Assembly: GCA_022819855.1 (NCBI GenBank) | Contig: JAJEGN010000021.1 | Coordinates: 1 to 64,000 of the forward strand | DNA from: Gammaproteobacteria bacterium | GTDB lineage: Bacteria > Pseudomonadota > Gammaproteobacteria > Steroidobacterales > Rariloculaceae | Reading direction: 5' to 3' | Length of the DNA stretch: 64,000 nt | Part shown: positions 55,990-63,929 of the stretch, in pieces | Layout of the letters: each line of letters starts with the position of its first letter | Position numbering within the stretch: the first letter of the stretch is position 1 | Notes under the pieces: generated by a model | The model's database searches: none | Told to the model about the DNA's origin: nothing | The model's input: only the letters and a program-made list of their open reading frames with translations | Made by a program: the position numbers and the translations under genes

Positions 55990-57081
55990 ATGAACACGCA
56001 ATTTCTCGTAGGCGTGCTGTCGCTCGGCGTGACCGCCGGCGCACTCGCGCAGGGACAGCCCTCACCGGCCGATTCGCTGGTCTCTCCCCTGATCGCCGAC
56101 GGCGCCGTGACTCTGCAGATCCACGCGCCGAATGCGGAGCGCGTCACCGTCATCGGTGACTGGATGGCGACCCGCGACGCGCTCGAATTGAGTGCGAATG
56201 CCGACGGCATCTGGGCGATCACGATCAACGACCTGAGGCCGGACTACTACAGCTACACCTTCAACGTCGACGGCGTGCCCACGCTCGATCCGCGCAACCC
56301 CGAAATCAAGCAGGGGATTCGCCGGGTCGACAACATGTTCTACCTGCGGGGAGCCGAGACGGCGTTTCAGGACAATCAGCCGGTACCGCACGGTCAGATC
56401 CGCAAGGTCTGGTACGAATCGGATACGCTCGGCATGCAACGGCGCATGCACGTCTATACGCCGCCGGACTACGACGACACGGACCGCTCATATCCGGTTT
56501 TCTACCTGCTGCACGGGGGAGGCGACGAAGACTCGGGCTGGAGCACGATCGGTCGTGCCGGGTTCATTCTCGACAACCTGATCGCGGCCGGCGATGCACG
56601 CCCAATGATCGTCGTCATGCCGAACGGCAGCCTGCCCGAAGCCAATCGCGCCGATTTCGAGCGCGAACTCATGAACGACATCCTGCGGGTGGTCGAGGAA
56701 CGGTTCCGGGTCGAGATCGGGGCGAAGAGCCGAGCTGTCGCCGGACTGTCGATGGGCGGCTCGCACACGACCCAGGTTATCGGGCGCAATCCCGACGAGT
56801 TTGCCTACGTTTCAATCTGGAGTTCCGGCTTCTCGTCGGCGGAAGAGTACGAATCAGCCTATGCCGATTTCTTCGCACAGGCAGAGCAGGTCAACGAAGA
56901 CGTCGAACATTTCTCGATCATCGTCGGCACCGATGACTTCGCATACCCAGGATCGGTCACGCTGAGCGAGACGCTGGCGAAGCACGGCATCGAGCATGAG
57001 TTCATCGAAACCGGCGGTGGGCATACGTGGCTGAACTGGCGGCAGTATCTGCACAACTTCGCACGGGAACTGTTTCAGTAG
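55990..57081 (+). CDS. Secreted esterase with N-terminal E-set (CBM48-like) domain
   Basis: A 363-residue exported esterase of the enterochelin esterase/feruloyl esterase D group. Parts: signal peptide (cleavage near ALA-Q, residue 20), an immunoglobulin-like E-set domain (about 35-120, VTLQIHAPNAERVTVIGDW), then the esterase domain with YPVFYLLHGGGDEDSGW, nucleophile Ser254 in VAGLSMGGSHT, Asp in GTDDFAYPG, and His in ETGGGHTWLNWRQYL. Similar proteins cleave ester links on plant or algal polysaccharides or siderophores. The ATG is preceded by AGGAG. It is divergent from the hydrolase at 54931. Confidence 0.85.
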   Translation: MNTQFLVGVLSLGVTAGALAQGQPSPADSLVSPLIADGAVTLQIHAPNAERVTVIGDWMATRDALELSANADGIWAITINDLRPDYYSYTFNVDGVPTLDPRNPEIKQGIRRVDNMFYLRGAETAFQDNQPVPHGQIRKVWYESDTLGMQRRMHVYTPPDYDDTDRSYPVFYLLHGGGDEDSGWSTIGRAGFILDNLIAAGDARPMIVVMPNGSLPEANRADFERELMNDILRVVEERFRVEIGAKSRAVAGLSMGGSHTTQVIGRNPDEFAYVSIWSSGFSSAEEYESAYADFFAQAEQVNEDVEHFSIIVGTDDFAYPGSVTLSETLAKHGIEHEFIETGGGHTWLNWRQYLHNFARELFQ

Positions 57082-57174
57082 GCGCGCATCGAACACGGCA
57101 CGGAGTTTGTTCCCGCAACTTGCTTCCAGGTACGTTAGCGCGCGTTCCGTTTCAACATCAGATCACGTTGCGCG

Positions 57175-58323
57175 TTACTCCTGAACCGCTGCCAAAGCCG
57201 ACCGAATATCTACCAGAAGATCGGACGTTGCTTCCAGGCCAACCGAGAAGCGAATCAACCCGTCGGTGATCCCGATGCGACCGCGCTCCTCGGGCGAGAG
57301 CCTGCCGTGAACCGCGGCGGCGGGGCGCACGATCAACGACTCGGCCCCACCAAGACTGGGCGCATTTGCCGGTAGCGTGAGCTTCGAGAGGAACGCCTCG
57401 GCTTGATCGACGCCCCCCTTGAGCTCGAACGAGAGCATGCCGCCAAACCCGTCCAGCAAACGCGCGGCACGCTCATGCTGGGCATGGTTACGCAAACCGG
57501 GGTAGTTCACGGTCGCGACGGCCGGTTGCCCGGCAAGAAACCGGGCGATCTCCCCCGCACTCCGGGACTGATGCCGCACCCGCAAAGCCAACGTTTTCAA
57601 CCCCCGCTCAAGCAGAAAGCAGGCATGCGCATCCAGGTGACCGCCAAGATGGTCAAGCATCTTCTTGACCCTGCGAACATGAGCAGCGGAACCTGCTACC
57701 GATCCGGCGATGAGATCACTGTGGCCGCTCATGTACTTCGTGCAACTTTCGACAACGATGTCGAAGCCAAGTGTCATCGGCCGACAGTTGACCGGGCTTG
57801 CGAAGGTGTTGTCGATGATGGAGATGAGTCCATTCTTCTTTGCGAAGGCGGCTACGGACTCGAGGTCAGCCAGTTGGACAAGCGGGTTTGTCAGCGTTTC
57901 CACATAAATCGCACGGGTGGTGTCTTGCAGTTTCGCGGTCCATGACTCGGGGTCCTGGACATCGATAACCGTACGCGTCACGCCCAGCCGGGCCAACTCA
58001 CGGCTCACGAGTTCGTTCGTTCCCCCGTAGAGACAGTCCTGCACGAGAAGGTGATCGCCCGCGGAGAGCAACGACAGCAGCACACCGGAGATCGCCGCCA
58101 TGCCGCTCCCCGTCACGAGCGCCGCCTCAGCCTCCTCCAGAGCCGCGATACGTTCGCCCAGGACTGTATGGTTGGGCGTGTTGCTGAGCCGCATGTACCG
58201 AATATCGTGGTAGTCCTCCCCTCGGTACTCGAAGGTACTGGTCTGAAAGACGGGGGTAACTATCGACCCATGATCTCGCGGTCTGATCGAACCGGCGTGC
58301 AAGCTCTTTGTTTCAAGCTCCAT
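57175..58323 (-). CDS. Cys/Met-metabolism PLP-dependent enzyme (cystathionine gamma-synthase/lyase type)
   Basis: A 382-residue trans-sulfuration family enzyme. It has SLHAGSIRPRDHGSIVTPVF, YMRLSNTPNHTVLGERIAALE, ALVTGSGMAAISGVLLSLL, the ETLTNPLVQLADL and DNTFASPVNCRP segments, and the PLP lysine in VVESCTKYMSGHSDLIAG. The family includes cystathionine gamma-synthase, cystathionine lyases and methionine gamma-lyase; the sequence alone does not settle which. Family members usually read SR(T/S)GNPT where this has RLSNTPN, a departure worth noting. It is divergent from the Rpn-type gene. Confidence 0.88.
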   Translation of the reverse strand: MELETKSLHAGSIRPRDHGSIVTPVFQTSTFEYRGEDYHDIRYMRLSNTPNHTVLGERIAALEEAEAALVTGSGMAAISGVLLSLLSAGDHLLVQDCLYGGTNELVSRELARLGVTRTVIDVQDPESWTAKLQDTTRAIYVETLTNPLVQLADLESVAAFAKKNGLISIIDNTFASPVNCRPMTLGFDIVVESCTKYMSGHSDLIAGSVAGSAAHVRRVKKMLDHLGGHLDAHACFLLERGLKTLALRVRHQSRSAGEIARFLAGQPAVATVNYPGLRNHAQHERAARLLDGFGGMLSFELKGGVDQAEAFLSKLTLPANAPSLGGAESLIVRPAAAVHGRLSPEERGRIGITDGLIRFSVGLEATSDLLVDIRSALAAVQE

Positions 58324-58495
58324 CCATACCCTCCCACAATGAAGAGGCTCTTTTGAATTTCGAGTGGGTTACGCAGTGTGGGGATTGAACCCGTGGAAGT
58401 CGAATCCGCGAATCGTCCATCGCGGCGCCGTTTCCGCGCGTTTCGCCGAGTAATGTCTATTTCGAACTGCCGGCGTCTCCTGCAAGACTCCCGAC

Positions 58496-59572
58496 ATGGA
58501 CCACGACGCCGCCTGGAAACGCCTGTTCGGCCTGCCCGCCCTCATTGAGGATCTACTCGAGGGTTTCGCAAGCCCCGTGGCCGAGCACCTCGACTTCGGT
58601 ACGCTGCGGCAACTGTCGGCGAACTCGGTGGACGCCGACGCCCGGCAACGGCACGGCGACGCGGCCTGGCGCGTGGACTTCGACGACGGCAGCGGTCGGT
58701 CTCTCGTGTTGCTCCTGGAGTTCCAATCCACGGTCGATCCTTCAATGGCCACTCGGATGCACGGCTACGCCGAGGCGGCCCGCGAGCGGCTGCGTCGGCA
58801 GGGGGAGGTGGACGCGGACGGCGAGGTCCGGGTGTTGCCGGTGGTGCTGTACTCGGGGGACGGCCCATGGAACGCCCTGGGCGGCGTCGCGGAAGTGGTC
58901 GTCACGGCCGACGGGGAGCCATGGCTGCCGCTGCGCGGCCTGTACCTGCTGCTTGACGCGAACCGCCGGGCGCGGGAGGATTTGCCGCAGGACAACCTCG
59001 TCGCTGCAGTGTTCGAATTGAACGCTGCGGAGACTCTGGACGAGCTGCGCAACCGAGTGCGGTCGCTGCTCGACCGGTTGCGCGGTGAACCGCGGCGCGC
59101 GGTGTTCGACTGGCTGCGCCTGGTAGCCCCGAGGATGTTCCCGCAGGCGGACGCGGCGGCGGCGGTCGCGTCGCTGGAGCGCGAGTTTGCAGAATTCGAG
59201 ACGGAGGACAGGACCATGATGGCATTGGCGAAGCGTGTCCAGGAGTGGGAGGCCGAGTGGCATCGGCAAGGCTTCGAGGAAGGGCTTGAGCGGGGCCGGG
59301 CTCAGGGGCGCGAGCAAGGCATGGAGCGAGGCGAAAAGCGGGGTATCAAGAGGGGGCTGGAGCAGGGCCTTGCGGCGGAGCGTGAACTGCTGCGCCGACA
59401 GGCGGCCCGCAAGTTCGGCGCCGCGGCCAGCGACGCGCTGGTCCGCCATCTCGCCGATATTTCCGACCCGGACCGTCTCGCCGGAATCGGGGAGCGCATC
59501 GTCGATTGCCGTACGGGCGCCGAGCTGCTCGAGTCGCTCGATGCGGACCCGGACGGCGCCGACGCGCATTGA
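58496..59572 (+). CDS. Rpn/DUF4351-type putative nuclease (recombination-promoting)
   Basis: A 358-residue protein of the Rpn (PD-(D/E)XK transposase-like) family. The N-terminal nuclease-like half has DHDAAWKRLFGLPALIEDLL, then WRVDFDDGSGRSLVLLLEFQS, holding the acidic and E-x-Q residues of the core. Between about 250 and 300 is a Gly-every-four-residues helix (EGLERGRAQGREQGMERGEK) rich in Arg and Glu, typical of this family. A short DUF4351-like C-terminal segment follows. E. coli Rpn proteins promote RecA-independent recombination and have DNase activity; a defence role has been proposed for some. It marks the start of the accessory patch. Confidence 0.75.
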   Translation: MDHDAAWKRLFGLPALIEDLLEGFASPVAEHLDFGTLRQLSANSVDADARQRHGDAAWRVDFDDGSGRSLVLLLEFQSTVDPSMATRMHGYAEAARERLRRQGEVDADGEVRVLPVVLYSGDGPWNALGGVAEVVVTADGEPWLPLRGLYLLLDANRRAREDLPQDNLVAAVFELNAAETLDELRNRVRSLLDRLRGEPRRAVFDWLRLVAPRMFPQADAAAAVASLEREFAEFETEDRTMMALAKRVQEWEAEWHRQGFEEGLERGRAQGREQGMERGEKRGIKRGLEQGLAAERELLRRQAARKFGAAASDALVRHLADISDPDRLAGIGERIVDCRTGAELLESLDADPDGADAH

Positions 59573-59712
59573 CCGCCACACGAACTCAACCGGCATCGCT
59601 ATAACAACAACTTTCGCGGAGTCAGCGGCAGGCCGTCACACGACGAGGATATCCCAGCGGTCGGGACGACCGTCGACGCGTGACCAACACTTTCGCTCGT
59701 GCATCAACTACC

Positions 59713-60072
59713 TCAATCGACCGGTCGCCTGAGCGTCGCGCCCTCCGCGTTGAACGGGTCGCCAACGACAGTTGCACGGGAAAATCGTGCTTCTGCCCGC
59801 GTGATTTCTACCCTACCGATCTCGGTTTCCTCGGACCCCAGGACTTCTCCGATGTCCGGATCAATGAACTCATCGCCGACTTCGAATGCGACGAGTTGCT
59901 GGCCCGGCGCCAGTATGGCGTCGCCGTAAGTAACGATCACGGTACCGTCGTCCTGAACTTGAATGACTCTCATGGGAATCTGCGCCGTCACGATCGATTC
60001 GGAGACTCTGGCGGCGAGCACGCGCTGCACGTCCGCAATCGGTGCTTTGCCTGCGGCGTGGATTGTTGACAG
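59713..60072 (-). pseudogene. 5'-truncated fragment resembling the C-terminal domain of FlgT/CsgG-type proteins
   Basis: About 120 codons are open after an in-frame TGA at 60073-60075. The residues read IPMRVIQVQDDGTVIVTYGD, then VGDEFIDPDIGEVLGSEETE, IGRVEITRAEARFSRATVV and a final ATLRRPVD. This pattern (small beta-barrel with a VGD...DPxTGEVLG...IGxVxIT core) resembles the C-terminal domain of FlgT and related envelope lipoproteins. No N-terminal part, signal peptide or good start precedes it; a GTG at 60030 could start a 105-residue product. A gene remnant is the simplest reading. The family assignment is from memory of the motif. Confidence 0.4.
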
Positions 60073-60169
60073 TCAAGTATCCTATGAACCGGATCGGGCG
60101 ATCGAGTCCCGACTTGCGAGCGCTAGGCGGTCAGGGCGATTCCCAATGAGTCCTGCGCGCACGCTGTGC

Positions 60170-60197
60170 TTGGTACACTCGCACTCAGTGCTATAGA
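60170..60197 (+). promoter_or_regulatory. Candidate promoter and operator of the toxin-antitoxin pair
   Basis: TTGGTA (60170-60175) and TATAGA (60192-60197) are 16 bp apart. The spacer contains a perfect GCACT-C-AGTGC palindrome (60181-60191), well placed for repression by the HTH antitoxin. Confidence 0.5.
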
Positions 60198-60231
60198 ATC
60201 ATCAGGATGACAGTCGCTGGCGGGATCCGGA

Positions 60232-60621
60232 TTGCAGACGTTCAAGACCAAGGCGTTCGCGCGTTTCGCGAACCGGGAAGGATTGGTCGACGCTGCGTTG
60301 TGCGACGCCGTCCGCCGCGCCCAAAAGGGCCTGATCGACGCCGACTTGGGTGGCGGCGTCATCAAGCAGCGGATTGCACGCAAGGGCGGGGGCCGGTCCG
60401 GCGGTTTTCGCACGATAGTGGCGTTTCGCCGTGACAAACTGGCGTTTTTCGTCTACGGATTTGCCAAGAGCGACCGGGCGAACCTGCGCCGGGACGAACT
60501 TGCGACCTTCCGACTGCTGGCCGACGAGTACCTGGCGCTCAACCGGGACGGGTTAGCGGCGGCGCAGGCGGTTGGAGCCATTATCGAGGTGAAATGCGAT
60601 GACCAAGCAATACAAGAGTGA
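60232..60621 (+). CDS. RelE/HigB-type toxin (TTG start)
   Basis: A 129-residue protein of the RelE-like toxin family with the HigB-2 pattern: QTFKTKAFARFANREGLVD, KGLIDADLGGGVIKQRIARK, GGGRSGGFRTIVAFRRDK and FFVYGFAKSDRANL. Relatives are ribosome-dependent mRNA interferases. No ATG suits the start; TTG at 60232 gives the family N-terminus. The 3' end overlaps the antitoxin gene by 23 bp, with toxin before antitoxin as in higBA. Confidence 0.8.
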   Translation: MQTFKTKAFARFANREGLVDAALCDAVRRAQKGLIDADLGGGVIKQRIARKGGGRSGGFRTIVAFRRDKLAFFVYGFAKSDRANLRRDELATFRLLADEYLALNRDGLAAAQAVGAIIEVKCDDQAIQE

Positions 60622-60916
60622 GGCGCTGGCCGCCGCGCACGAGGCGGCGCTCGGTTTGGCCGAGGCAGGCGTCATGTCCAAGAAGACGATGCGCGTGTTC
60701 GACGAGATGTGCCTGACGCCGGTCGAGGCGATGTCGCCGGAAGACATTCGGGCGCTGCGGCTCCGCGAGAACGCAAGCCAGGCCGTGTTCGCCCGGTACC
60801 TCAACGTGACCGCAGGCTTGGTGAGCCAGTGGGAACGCGGCGAGAAGCGACCGCGGGGGGCGTCGCTGAAGCTGCTGACGCTGGTCGCGAAGAATGGGCT
60901 GGGCGCGGTGGCATGA
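60599..60916 (+). CDS. HigA/Xre-type antitoxin, DNA-binding
   Basis: A 105-residue antitoxin with a C-terminal helix-turn-helix domain: IRALRLRENASQAVFARYLN then VTAGLVSQWERGEKRPRGAS. The N-terminal 45 residues likely bind the toxin. It probably represses its own promoter through the palindrome at 60181-60191. The stop overlaps the start of a short frame at 60913 (ATGA). Confidence 0.82.
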   Translation: MTKQYKSEALAAAHEAALGLAEAGVMSKKTMRVFDEMCLTPVEAMSPEDIRALRLRENASQAVFARYLNVTAGLVSQWERGEKRPRGASLKLLTLVAKNGLGAVA

Positions 60917-61143
60917 GTGTGAAGGAAGCGAGTTTCGATAAGGGCAACGTGCAAGATGGCGGGAGTCGAATCCCTGACGGGAGCCTTGTGTTGACGACAG
61001 CGCAGGCGAAGCCCGAACGGGTGCGTCGGCCAACCGCGGGCATCGTCGTGGATCGCATTCGCAACGAGACTCGGGACGAGTCGAAAAACGGTCGTTGGTT
61101 TGAACAGTTGTTCAGGCGCCTCGCGCTTCAGCAGCCCGAATGA
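60913..61143 (+). pseudogene. Short frame after the antitoxin, likely N-terminal fragment of a larger protein
   Basis: A 76-codon frame starts inside the antitoxin stop (ATGA) and reads into NETRDESKNGRWFEQLFRRLALQQPE, then stops. The ending resembles, from memory, the N-terminal segment of large predicted helicase or restriction-like proteins, where it is followed by a nuclease domain; nothing like that follows. Just after it another frame carries different coding-like sequence. I read it as the front end of a deleted gene, but it could be a genuine small protein co-translated with the antitoxin. Confidence 0.35.
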
Positions 61144-61287
61144 GTGGGGCCGCGACGCCCAATTCGAACGCGCGGGCGATCCGGGCGACCGCCGATGCCC
61201 GACGCTGGCGACGCTCATTGAGCGCATGGACATGCTGTAGGACGAAAGGCAATCGCTCGCGGTAGAGCTATGGACGCTGCGCTCTGC
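61139..61287 (+). pseudogene. Decayed coding fragment with an internal TAG
   Basis: A frame offset by one from the preceding fragment reads NEWGRDAQFERAGDPGDRRC, PTLATLIERMDML, then TAG (61238-61240), then DERQSLAVELWTLRSA. Composition and the single nonsense change (a CAG to TAG change would restore Gln) look like a dead gene end. I do not recognise the family. It meets the truncated hydrolase of the opposite strand at about 61287. Confidence 0.35.
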
Positions 61288-62088
61288 TAACGGATATGGA
61301 TCATTGCCCTCCCAGTCCGCGCTCTTGTAGTGATAGTACGCCCGAAGAAAGGCGTGAAGACCCTGCGGCGCATGCCACATGTCTTCATTGGCTGTTCTTG
61401 TCGTGTAGTAGCGCTGATAGTGTTTTCTCGGACGCGGCAGTCGGGCGAGTTCCTCATAGATCTGAAGTGCATTCGTGTCGGACTGTCGATCCGTGTCATT
61501 CGCCGTACCGAATGGGATATTTGGCGTACCGCCAAATGGCGCGCTCATTAACACAACTGAGCGAAAAACATCCGGCCTCGAAATCGCACACCACGCAGCA
61601 ATCGGCGATCCATAATCGTGGCCGACCACCGCGGCCAATGAACGATAGCCGAATGCATAGACGAGGCCGAGAAGATCACGGACACGATTGAGAGGACGGA
61701 ATGGCGCAAGATCAGTGTCGTAGTCACGATTCCAGCCCGTCGTCCGTCCGTAGCCACGCAAATCAGGGGCGATGACGTGGTATCCGGCTTCAGCCAGTGG
61801 AACCATTACCTTACGCCAGCTATAGGCGAGCTCCGGAAAGGAGCCGTGCACCAAAAGCAGCGCCGGGCGATCTCCTGCTTCAAAACCCGCTTCCAGCACG
61901 TGCATTCGCAGCCCATTGATGTGTTCAACGAACCGCGAGCGCACGCCGGCGGGCAGCCAGCTCGACGGATACGGGTCAATGTCTTCTTCGGCGTCGGGAC
62001 TGCGTTGACCGAAAGATTCGAATGCAATCGATATTGGACCCAATATCGCCAGCGACTGCATGAGGCACCTGCGAAGATGGTCTGTCAC
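61288..62088 (-). pseudogene. 3'-truncated epoxide-hydrolase-like alpha/beta hydrolase
   Basis: From a GTG at 62088 (GAGG 8 bp upstream), 267 codons match epoxide hydrolase or haloalkane-dehalogenase-like enzymes: RMHVLEAGFEAGDRPALLLV, the HGSFPELAYSW oxyanion loop, IAPDLRGYGRT, nucleophile Asp158 in VVGHDYGSPIAAW, and YYHYKSADWEGNDPYPL. Similarity then stops. The frame itself continues to 60553, but through the reverse complement of the fragments and the toxin-antitoxin genes, so that part is not real hydrolase. The catalytic acid and His of the C-terminal part are therefore missing. A chimeric 511-residue product is conceivable but unlikely to be active. Confidence 0.7.
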
Positions 62089-62167
62089 TGTTGATGCCTC
62101 TCTTTGACTCCGCCGGTCATCAATCTTGCATCGTGACCGGGAAGCGACAACGACTCAACTGGCCGGG

Positions 62168-63811
62168 CTACTGCGACAACCCGACAGCTGCAGCATGTTC
62201 ATCCCACAGCGAAAGCAACTCAGCCATTGTTGCTTCGTTCTCCGCGGCGACGTTATTTTGCTCGGAAGGATCATTCACCAGGTTAAAGAGCTGCCAAAGC
62301 GACTCCTGCGCTGGATCCGGCATCAGGACAATCTTCCAGTCACCCTTTCTAAGCGACTGATTACCATAGTATTCCCGGGCGAAATAGTCGTTCTCGTGAA
62401 CCGAATCAATTTCTCCCTCAAATATCGGTACAAGCGATGTTCCGGCGGGTGGGTGGATGTCCCGCCCTCGATATCTCGAACCCGGTAGTTCCGCTTCTGC
62501 CAGCTCCAGAAAAGTAGGCAGCAAATCCACAACCGAAGTCGGAGCGGAATTAGTCTGGCCGGCGCGAATTGCGGTGGGGTAATAGACGAAGGCCGGCACA
62601 CGAATTCCACCTTCATAGACGCTGGTCTTATCACCCCGGAATGGACCGCCTGATACCGCCGACCAATCCGGCCCGTACGCTACGAACGAGTCACCTGCTC
62701 CCAGATTCTCAAAACTGTTGTCGCAGCAGCGGGCAATCCATTCGCCAAGACCGGCTGCCAATGGGCCGAAGTCAACGCTGTGCGGGTCTGCACCATTGTC
62801 CGACATAAAGAATATCAGCGTGTTGTCGAACTCATCGACTGCCTGCAGGTATGCGATGAGCTCCCCGACGTAGCGATCCATATCGCTGACCATAGCCGCG
62901 TAAATCTCCATCCTGCGCGACTGCGTCCGCTGTTCCTCTGCGCTCAATGAAGCCCAGCGCGCCGTAAACAATGTAGGATCAACCGCAGTTGCCCCTTCAG
63001 GCAAAAGTCCTTGTTGTTCCATCCTTGACAGTCTGCTGCGATAAAGAACCTCATAGCCCTCTTCGTACAGGCCGTCAAACTGTGCGATAGATTCCCGCGG
63101 CGCCTGGAGGGGCCAGTGAGGCGCTGTATACGCGAGGTATGCGAAAAAAGGTCTGTCCTCTGTGCGGTCCGTATCGATGTAGTCGATCAGCTTTCTCGTG
63201 TAATCGCGCGTCGAGTAAAAGTCATCATCTACTGAAAAGATTTCACCGTTGTCTTCGCGGTATAGCGCTTGTTCGTCTACACCTCCGGCGGTCAGCCCAC
63301 CCAGATGAGCGGCGGCGCCTTCAAGCAGTGCGAATGACCTTCTAAACCCGCGGGCTGCGGGACTGGTTTGCTCTGTCAAGCCCAAATGCCATTTGCCGCT
63401 CATATATGTGTTGTAACCGGCATCGGTCATCAGGTCCGCCAGACTGGCCACCCCGAAATTCAGATAGCCCTCATAACCCGGCTTACCAAACCGCTCGTTC
63501 GGAAACTCAGCCATCGTGCCAAGACCCGCGAGATGGCTGTTCGTTCCGGAAAACAGCATCGAGCGCGTTGGCGAGCAGGTTGGCGATGCATAAAAGCTTG
63601 TGAGGACCATGCCCTCATTCGCCAGCATGTCCAGATTGGGTGTAGGAATCTCGCTACCGAACCGACCCAGGTCGGTGTAGCCCATATCGTCTGCAACGAT
63701 CAGAACGATATTCGGCCGGTTATCCTGACCGCCTGGACTACAGGCAGCCAAAATGACCGAGACACATACAAGCAGTGAATACAGTAGCGGTACTCTCTTT
63801 GCCTTTCTCAC
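62168..63811 (-). CDS. Lipoprotein sulfatase (arylsulfatase type)
   Basis: A 547-residue type I sulfatase. It has a lipoprotein signal (LLVCVSVILAAC, Cys24), the metal-binding NIVLIVADDMGYTDLG, the sulfatase motif CSPTRSML with Cys79 as the residue to be converted to formylglycine, GKWHLG, and a later YFAYLAYTAPHWPLQAP-like stretch (FFAYLAYTAPHWPLQAP). The GTG at 63811 is preceded by AGGAAA; a TTG at 63844 is also in frame. No formylglycine-generating enzyme is in the window. The gene looks more AT-rich than its surroundings. Confidence 0.9.
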   Translation of the reverse strand: MRKAKRVPLLYSLLVCVSVILAACSPGGQDNRPNIVLIVADDMGYTDLGRFGSEIPTPNLDMLANEGMVLTSFYASPTCSPTRSMLFSGTNSHLAGLGTMAEFPNERFGKPGYEGYLNFGVASLADLMTDAGYNTYMSGKWHLGLTEQTSPAARGFRRSFALLEGAAAHLGGLTAGGVDEQALYREDNGEIFSVDDDFYSTRDYTRKLIDYIDTDRTEDRPFFAYLAYTAPHWPLQAPRESIAQFDGLYEEGYEVLYRSRLSRMEQQGLLPEGATAVDPTLFTARWASLSAEEQRTQSRRMEIYAAMVSDMDRYVGELIAYLQAVDEFDNTLIFFMSDNGADPHSVDFGPLAAGLGEWIARCCDNSFENLGAGDSFVAYGPDWSAVSGGPFRGDKTSVYEGGIRVPAFVYYPTAIRAGQTNSAPTSVVDLLPTFLELAEAELPGSRYRGRDIHPPAGTSLVPIFEGEIDSVHENDYFAREYYGNQSLRKGDWKIVLMPDPAQESLWQLFNLVNDPSEQNNVAAENEATMAELLSLWDEHAAAVGLSQ

Positions 63812-63929
63812 GATCGTTTCCTGAGTTTGTAACGCTAACTGCAAGAAGGCACATAGCTGCTAAGGCACGGCAAATCTGCAGCCGCTTTCAATTGTCCTGC
63901 TCACCTCGAAATGCGAGCGTTGCCCTGAG

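Noticed and set aside
59573-59712. Possible coding remnant after the Rpn gene (reads RYNNNFRGVSGRPSHDED)
   Set aside because: Short and without a recognisable family; cannot be separated from chance.
61287-61535. Minus-strand frame of 82 codons inside the hydrolase region
   Set aside because: Another frame of the hydrolase pseudogene; no independent support.
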